Made by a program: the position numbers and the translations under genes. Shown one piece after another: positions 35,121 to 39,213 of a stretch of DNA of 39,213 nucleotides (positions within the stretch are counted from its first letter, which is position 1; each line of letters starts with the position of its first letter). The stretch comes from Rhodocyclaceae bacterium UBA2346 (GTDB lineage Bacteria > Pseudomonadota > Gammaproteobacteria > Burkholderiales > Rhodocyclaceae): the NCBI GenBank assembly GCA_002344625.1, contig DDUE01000009.1, positions 1 through 39,213 on the forward strand, in the 5' to 3' direction. A model generated the notes under the pieces. That model was not told where the DNA came from and did no database searches. It was given only the letters and a program-made list of their open reading frames with translations.

Positions 35121-36701
35121 TCAGTGCCGGAAATGGCGGAAGCCGGTCAGCACCATTGCGATGTCCTGCTCGTCGGCCGCGGCGATGACCTCGGCGTCGC
35201 GCATCGAGCCGCCGGGCTGGATCACGGCGGTTGCGCCCGCCTTGGCGAGCACGTCCAGCCCGTCGCGAAACGGGAAGAAGGCGTCGGACGCCACGACCGA
35301 ACCCCGGACGGTGAGGCCGGCATTCTCGGCCTTGATCGCCGCGATGCGGGCGGAGTCGACCCGGCTCATCTGGCCCGCGCCGACGCCGACCGTCATCCGG
35401 TCGCGGCAGTACACGATGGCGTTGGATTTGACGTACTTGGCCACCTGCCACGCGAACCTCAGGTCGGCCAGTTCGGCCGGAGTCGGTGCCCGCTTGGTGA
35501 CGATCTTGAGTTCCGAGGGCAAGACGGTGGTCGCGTCGGCGCTCTGCACCAGAATGCCGCCGCCCACACGTTTGTAATCTAGGGTGCCCGCCGCCGACTT
35601 GCCCAGCGCGCACACCAGCACGCGCACGTTCTGCTTTGCCGCCAGCAGGGCGAGCGCGTCGTCGGTGTAGGCCGGTGCGATCAGGACTTCGAGAAACTGT
35701 GCGGCTACGGCTTCGGCCGCGGCACGGTCGACGGTGCTATTGAACGCGATGATGCCGCCGAACGCCGAGGTCGGGTCGGTGGAGAAAGCCTTGCGATAGG
35801 CGCCGACCGGGGTCTCGCCGAGGGCCACGCCACAGGGGTTCGCATGCTTGACGATCACGCACGCCGTTTCCGCCGTGTCGAAGGCCTTGACACATTCCCA
35901 GGCGGCATCGGCATCGGCGATGTTGTTGTACGAAAGTGCCTTACCCTGCAACTGGCGATAGGCGGCGATGCTGCCTTCCGGTGCGTTCGGCTCGCGATAG
36001 AAAGCGGCCTGCTGATGCGGGTTTTCGCCGTAGCGCAGATCCTGGACCTTGTCGAAGGCGATCTGGAAACTGTCTGGAAAGGCCTTCTTCGACCCGTCGT
36101 CGGCCAGTGCCGTGAGATGGTTCGAGATCGCGCTGTCGTAGCGGGCGGTATGCGTGAAGGCCTTGACCGCGAGGCGGAAGCGTGTGGCGGCCGACAGCGC
36201 GCCGGCATTGCTTGCGAGCTCCGCGAGAATCGCTGTGTAGTCTTCGGGCGCGGTGACGACGCCGACGCCGCCGGCCGCGCCACCATGGTTCTTGGCCGCG
36301 GCCCTGACCATGGTCGGACCGCCGATGTCGATGTTCTCGATCGCGTCCTCGAGCGAGCAGTCGGGCCGGGCGATGGTCTGCTGGAACGGGTAGAGGTTGA
36401 CCACCACCAGGTCGATGCGCGAAATGCCATGCGCGGCAATCGTGTCCATGTGTTCGGGCAGGTCGCGGCGCGCGAGAATGCCGCCGTGCACCGTGGGGTG
36501 CAGGGTCTTGACCCGGCCGTCGAGCATCTCCGGAAAGCCGGTGTGCTCCGACACGTCGGTGACCGGCAGGCCCGCGTCGCGCAGCAATGCGGCGGTGCCG
36601 CCGGTCGACAGCAGCTTGATGCCGAGTGCGTCGAGGCCGCGCGCGAATTCGAGGATGCCGCGTTTATCGGAGACACTGATCAGGGCTTGGGAGACTTTCA
36701 T
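35121..36701 (-). CDS. purH: Bifunctional AICAR transformylase / IMP cyclohydrolase
   Basis: This enzyme performs the last two steps of IMP synthesis. The N-terminal MGS-like cyclohydrolase domain (about 1-150) begins with [19 protein letters not shown] and has [15 protein letters not shown]. The transformylase domain follows, with [15 protein letters not shown] and the catalytic [11 protein letters not shown]. The C-terminus GFRHFRH is typical. The length of 526 residues is normal. I used the ATG at 36701, the conserved family start. It lies between fis and purD on the same strand. Confidence 0.96.
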   Translation of the reverse strand: MKVSQALISVSDKRGILEFARGLDALGIKLLSTGGTAALLRDAGLPVTDVSEHTGFPEMLDGRVKTLHPTVHGGILARRDLPEHMDTIAAHGISRIDLVVVNLYPFQQTIARPDCSLEDAIENIDIGGPTMVRAAAKNHGGAAGGVGVVTAPEDYTAILAELASNAGALSAATRFRLAVKAFTHTARYDSAISNHLTALADDGSKKAFPDSFQIAFDKVQDLRYGENPHQQAAFYREPNAPEGSIAAYRQLQGKALSYNNIADADAAWECVKAFDTAETACVIVKHANPCGVALGETPVGAYRKAFSTDPTSAFGGIIAFNSTVDRAAAEAVAAQFLEVLIAPAYTDDALALLAAKQNVRVLVCALGKSAAGTLDYKRVGGGILVQSADATTVLPSELKIVTKRAPTPAELADLRFAWQVAKYVKSNAIVYCRDRMTVGVGAGQMSRVDSARIAAIKAENAGLTVRGSVVASDAFFPFRDGLDVLAKAGATAVIQPGGSMRDAEVIAAADEQDIAMVLTGFRHFRH

Positions 36702-36774
36702 CGTGACGATCGCTATCGAAGTGACTTGAAGGCGGTGGGGCTGGATTCCGAAGACGTCCGAGCGGCGGGAGCGC

Positions 36775-37011
36775 TCAGAGCAGTTCGTACTCGGTGAGTT
36801 TGCGGCGCAGCGTGTTGCGGTTGATGCCCAGGATCTCGGCCGCCGCGGTCTGGTTGCCATTGGTCTGGCGCAGCACGAATTCGAGCAGCGGGCGTTCGAC
36901 CGTACGCATCACCATGTCGTAGATCGCGGCCGGTTTTTCGCCGTCGAGGTCGCGAAAATACTGATCGAGGGTGCGATTGACGGAGTCGGCGATCTCGTTC
37001 GAGCGGCTCAT
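36775..37011 (-). CDS. fis: DNA-binding protein Fis
   Basis: This is a 78-residue nucleoid protein and regulator, shorter than the 98-residue E. coli protein, as usual in betaproteobacteria. The C-terminal helix-turn-helix is [19 protein letters not shown]. The ATG overlaps the dusB stop (ATGA), giving the classical dusB-fis translational coupling. The purH start lies 73 bases downstream. Confidence 0.95.
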   Translation of the reverse strand: MSRSNEIADSVNRTLDQYFRDLDGEKPAAIYDMVMRTVERPLLEFVLRQTNGNQTAAAEILGINRNTLRRKLTEYELL

Positions 37012-38030
37012 GCGGCGAGCTCCTGCGGTAGGTCGTCCTCGTAGCGAAGACGGGTGTCCTGTTCGGCGAGTCGTCCGAAGAATTCGTCGATCGCGTCGAG
37101 TTGCGATTGAACGTCGGTGAGCTGATTCATCATGCGGCGGAAACCCGCCGAGCCGATCAGGCCCTTGGTATACCAGGAGATGTGCTTGCGCGCGACCTTG
37201 ACCCCGGTTTCCTCGCCGTAGAAGGCATACAGATCGGTGAGGTGCTCGCGGCAGACCGTCAGGATCTCGGACACCAGCGGCGGCGGCAATAGCGCGCCGG
37301 TGGCGAGATAGTGCTCGATCTCGCGGAAGATCCACGGCCGGCCCTGGGCGGCGCGGCCGATCATCACGCCGTCGGCGCCGGTATGGTCGAGCACGAATCT
37401 GGCCTTCTCGGGCGTGTCGATGTCGCCATTGGCGATCACCGGAATGCCGATCTGCGATTTGACCAGCGCGATCGTGTCGTACTCGGCTTCGCCCATGTAC
37501 TGGTCGGCGCGGGTGCGGCCATGAATCGCGACGGCGCGGATGCCGCTTTGTTCGGCAATGCGCGCGATCTGCGGCGCATTGCGATTCTGGCGATTCCAGC
37601 CGGTGCGAAACTTGAGGGTCACCGGGGTGTTCGGCACCGCGTTCACCACCGCTTCGAGAATGCGCGCGACCAGCGGTTCGTCCTGCATCAGCGCCGAGCC
37701 GGCCATCACGTTGCACACCTTCTTGGCCGGGCAGCCCATGTTGATGTCGATGATCTGGGCGCCGCGGTCGGCATTGTGGCGCGCAGCCTCGGCCATCATC
37801 AGCGGGTCGGCGCCGGCGATCTGCACCGAGATCGGATCGACCTCGCCGTCGTGGTTGGCGCGCCGCAGGGTCTTGGCGCTGCCATACAAAAGCGAATTCG
37901 ACGTGACCATTTCCGAAACCGCCACGCCGGCGCCGAGCTTCTTGCACAGCTGGCGGAACGGGCGATCGGTCACGCCCGCCATCGGCGCGACGAAAAGGTT
38001 GTTACGCAGGGTGAATCCGGCAAACTGCAT
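37008..38030 (-). CDS. dusB: tRNA-dihydrouridine synthase DusB
   Basis: This FMN enzyme reduces uridine to dihydrouridine in tRNA. The 340 residues form a TIM barrel followed by a helical domain. LFVAPMAGVTDRPFR lies near the start, the catalytic Cys100 in NMGCPAKKVC, then HGRTRADQYMG and the FMN-binding GADGVMIGRAAQGRPW. I chose the ATG at 38030, since the upstream 33 codons of open frame do not match the family. It is translationally coupled to fis. Confidence 0.95.
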   Translation of the reverse strand: MQFAGFTLRNNLFVAPMAGVTDRPFRQLCKKLGAGVAVSEMVTSNSLLYGSAKTLRRANHDGEVDPISVQIAGADPLMMAEAARHNADRGAQIIDINMGCPAKKVCNVMAGSALMQDEPLVARILEAVVNAVPNTPVTLKFRTGWNRQNRNAPQIARIAEQSGIRAVAIHGRTRADQYMGEAEYDTIALVKSQIGIPVIANGDIDTPEKARFVLDHTGADGVMIGRAAQGRPWIFREIEHYLATGALLPPPLVSEILTVCREHLTDLYAFYGEETGVKVARKHISWYTKGLIGSAGFRRMMNQLTDVQSQLDAIDEFFGRLAEQDTRLRYEDDLPQELAA

Positions 38031-38151
38031 GATCGGCAAGACGAGGCTGTCGCGGCGGAAAAGCCGTGATTCTAACCCAGACGCGGCCGGCCATGGCGTC
38101 CTCGCGCGTCGCAAGCGTGCGCTTTGCACGGCTTTGCAACACGCGCGGGCA

Positions 38152-39213
38152 TCATGGCCAGACGCGCGCGCCGAACATCATGCGGCGTGCGACGAAGCTG
38201 CGCAGCGGCGGGAGCGTGTCGAGCGCGAACAGACCGAGGCCGCGCAGATGGCGCAGCGGCGCGAGATCGCTGCTGAAGGTGCGGACCAGGGTGTCGGTGA
38301 AGCCGATGGTGCCGGCACGGTCGAGCCGGCGTGCGCGCCGGTAGTCCGCCAGCAGTTCGGGATCGCCCGGATCGCCGCCGTGCCGGAGCAGGCGCTGGCT
38401 CAGGGCCAGCACATCGCGCAAGGCCAGATTGAACCCCTGGCCCGCGACCGGGTGCAGGGTCTGGGCGGCATTGCCGAGCCAGATGGTACGGGCCGCTGTC
38501 GTGGCCTTGCGATAGCGCAGGGCCAGCGGGTAGCACAGGCGTGCGCCGACCTCGGTGAGCCGTACGCGCCCGCCCAGGTGTCGCTGAAGCTCGGACAGGT
38601 AGGCTGGCGCATCGAGATTGCGCAAGGCTTCGGCGCGCGCCGTCGCCACGACGTGCACCAGGGCGTAGCCATCGTCACAGGGCAGCAGCGCGAGCGGGCC
38701 CTCGGGGGTGAAGCGTTCGAACGCGGTATTGCAGTGCCCGCCTGCGGCCTTCGCGAATCCGATCAGTGCGGTCTGCGCGTAGTCGTGTTCGACCACGCCG
38801 GCGCCGGACCCCGCCAGGCCGCCCTCGGCGCACGCCAGCAGGCGGGTCGTGCAGTTGATCGCTGATGCGGCGCCGTCGCATGGCGTCAGTGCGATCGTGG
38901 TCCCGTCCGGGGCGCCGGGCCCGGTGGTCGATACTTCGGTGCCGTAGGCGAATTCGACGTTCGGACTGTCGATGCGCGCCCGTAGCGCCCGGGCGAGGGC
39001 GCCGGCCGTCACGACATGGCCGAGCGCTGGCACGCCTTCTTCCTGGGCACGAATCACGGTGCGGCCGAAGCCGCCCTGCTGCGAGACGTGGATCGTGGTG
39101 ATCGCGGTGGCGGACAGGCCCGACCACACGCCCAGCTGTTCGAGCGCGATGCGGGTGCCATGCGATAGCGCGAGCGTGCGCGGGTCGTCGGCCGCGGCGG
39201 CCAGCGGCCGGGC
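38152..39213 (-). CDS. ubiH: UbiH-like FAD-dependent ubiquinone hydroxylase (5' end outside window)
   Basis: The gene runs off the right edge; 353 C-terminal residues are visible and the FAD-binding start (GxGxxG) is missing. Visible motifs are LALSHGTRIALEQLGVW near the cut end, then GHVVTAGALARAL. The second FAD motif is LGNAAQTLHPVAGQGFNLALRD, whose GNAAQ form is typical of UbiH rather than GDAAH of UbiF/Coq6-like members. The enzyme hydroxylates an aromatic ring in ubiquinone synthesis. UbiF, UbiI or a broad-range UbiM remain possible. It lies 121 bases upstream of dusB on the same strand. Confidence 0.88.
   Translation of the reverse strand, partial: ARPLAAAADDPRTLALSHGTRIALEQLGVWSGLSATAITTIHVSQQGGFGRTVIRAQEEGVPALGHVVTAGALARALRARIDSPNVEFAYGTEVSTTGPGAPDGTTIALTPCDGAASAINCTTRLLACAEGGLAGSGAGVVEHDYAQTALIGFAKAAGGHCNTAFERFTPEGPLALLPCDDGYALVHVVATARAEALRNLDAPAYLSELQRHLGGRVRLTEVGARLCYPLALRYRKATTAARTIWLGNAAQTLHPVAGQGFNLALRDVLALSQRLLRHGGDPGDPELLADYRRARRLDRAGTIGFTDTLVRTFSSDLAPLRHLRGLGLFALDTLPPLRSFVARRMMFGARVWP

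Noticed and set aside
1..39213. CRISPR arrays, insertion sequences, prophage or integrase genes
   Set aside because: No regularly spaced direct repeats, transposase motifs or phage-like gene runs were seen on either strand.

Overview
The window looks like the chromosome of a betaproteobacterium, most likely of the order Rhodocyclales (Azoarcus/Thauera-like). This is inferred from gene content: an XrtA/PEP-CTERM exopolysaccharide regulatory block (prsK-prsR-prsT), the ubiH-dusB-fis-purH-purD order, argH beside an AlgZ/AlgR pair and hemC-hemD-hemX-hemY, and a propionyl-CoA synthetase. It holds about 27 protein genes and one tRNA, with no CRISPR array, insertion sequence or phage gene that I can recognise. 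The last gene (ubiH-like) runs off the right edge.

Region 1 (1-11191, all on +) is an exopolysaccharide block. It holds a polyprenyl-phosphate sugar transferase (EpsB type), the PrsK sensor kinase, the PrsR sigma54-dependent activator (ATGA overlap with prsK), the PrsT TPR lipoprotein, and a TviB/WbpO-type UDP-HexNAc 6-dehydrogenase. A Sel1/lytic transglycosylase overlaps a trypsin-like protease (ATGA). A near-consensus CRP-type operator lies upstream of the first gene. XrtA itself and PEP-CTERM substrates are not in the window. By eye this part is less GC-rich than the rest, and it ends at a tRNA-Arg(CCU) gene whose 3' end faces it.

Region 2 (11192-20564) holds the tRNA with its promoter and terminator, then uup (ABC-F). 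On the minus strand follows a probable HDOD - LemA - GIDE/EF-hand operon. On the plus strand follow an AcuI/YhdH reductase, a REC-degenerate-GGDEF regulator with an intact c-di-GMP I-site, and prpE. A strong bidirectional terminator closes this part.

Region 3 (20667-32611) starts with a Hanks-type kinase fused to a cyclic-nucleotide-binding domain, downstream of argH on the minus strand. A divergent algZ-algR pair, ppc on the minus strand and the hemC-hemD-hemX-hemY cluster follow. This matches the argH-fimS-algR-hemC-hemD order known from Pseudomonas, with ppc inserted.

Region 4 (32719-39213, all on -) is housekeeping: hemF, purD, purH, fis, dusB and a 5'-truncated ubiH-like gene. hemF faces hemY across a gap with a nested GC-rich inverted repeat.

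Most genes belong to known families. The least explained parts are the GIDE/EF-hand-LemA-HDOD block, the degenerate GGDEF regulator between acuI and prpE, the kinase-CNB fusion, and the transglycosylase-protease pair at the end of the exopolysaccharide block.
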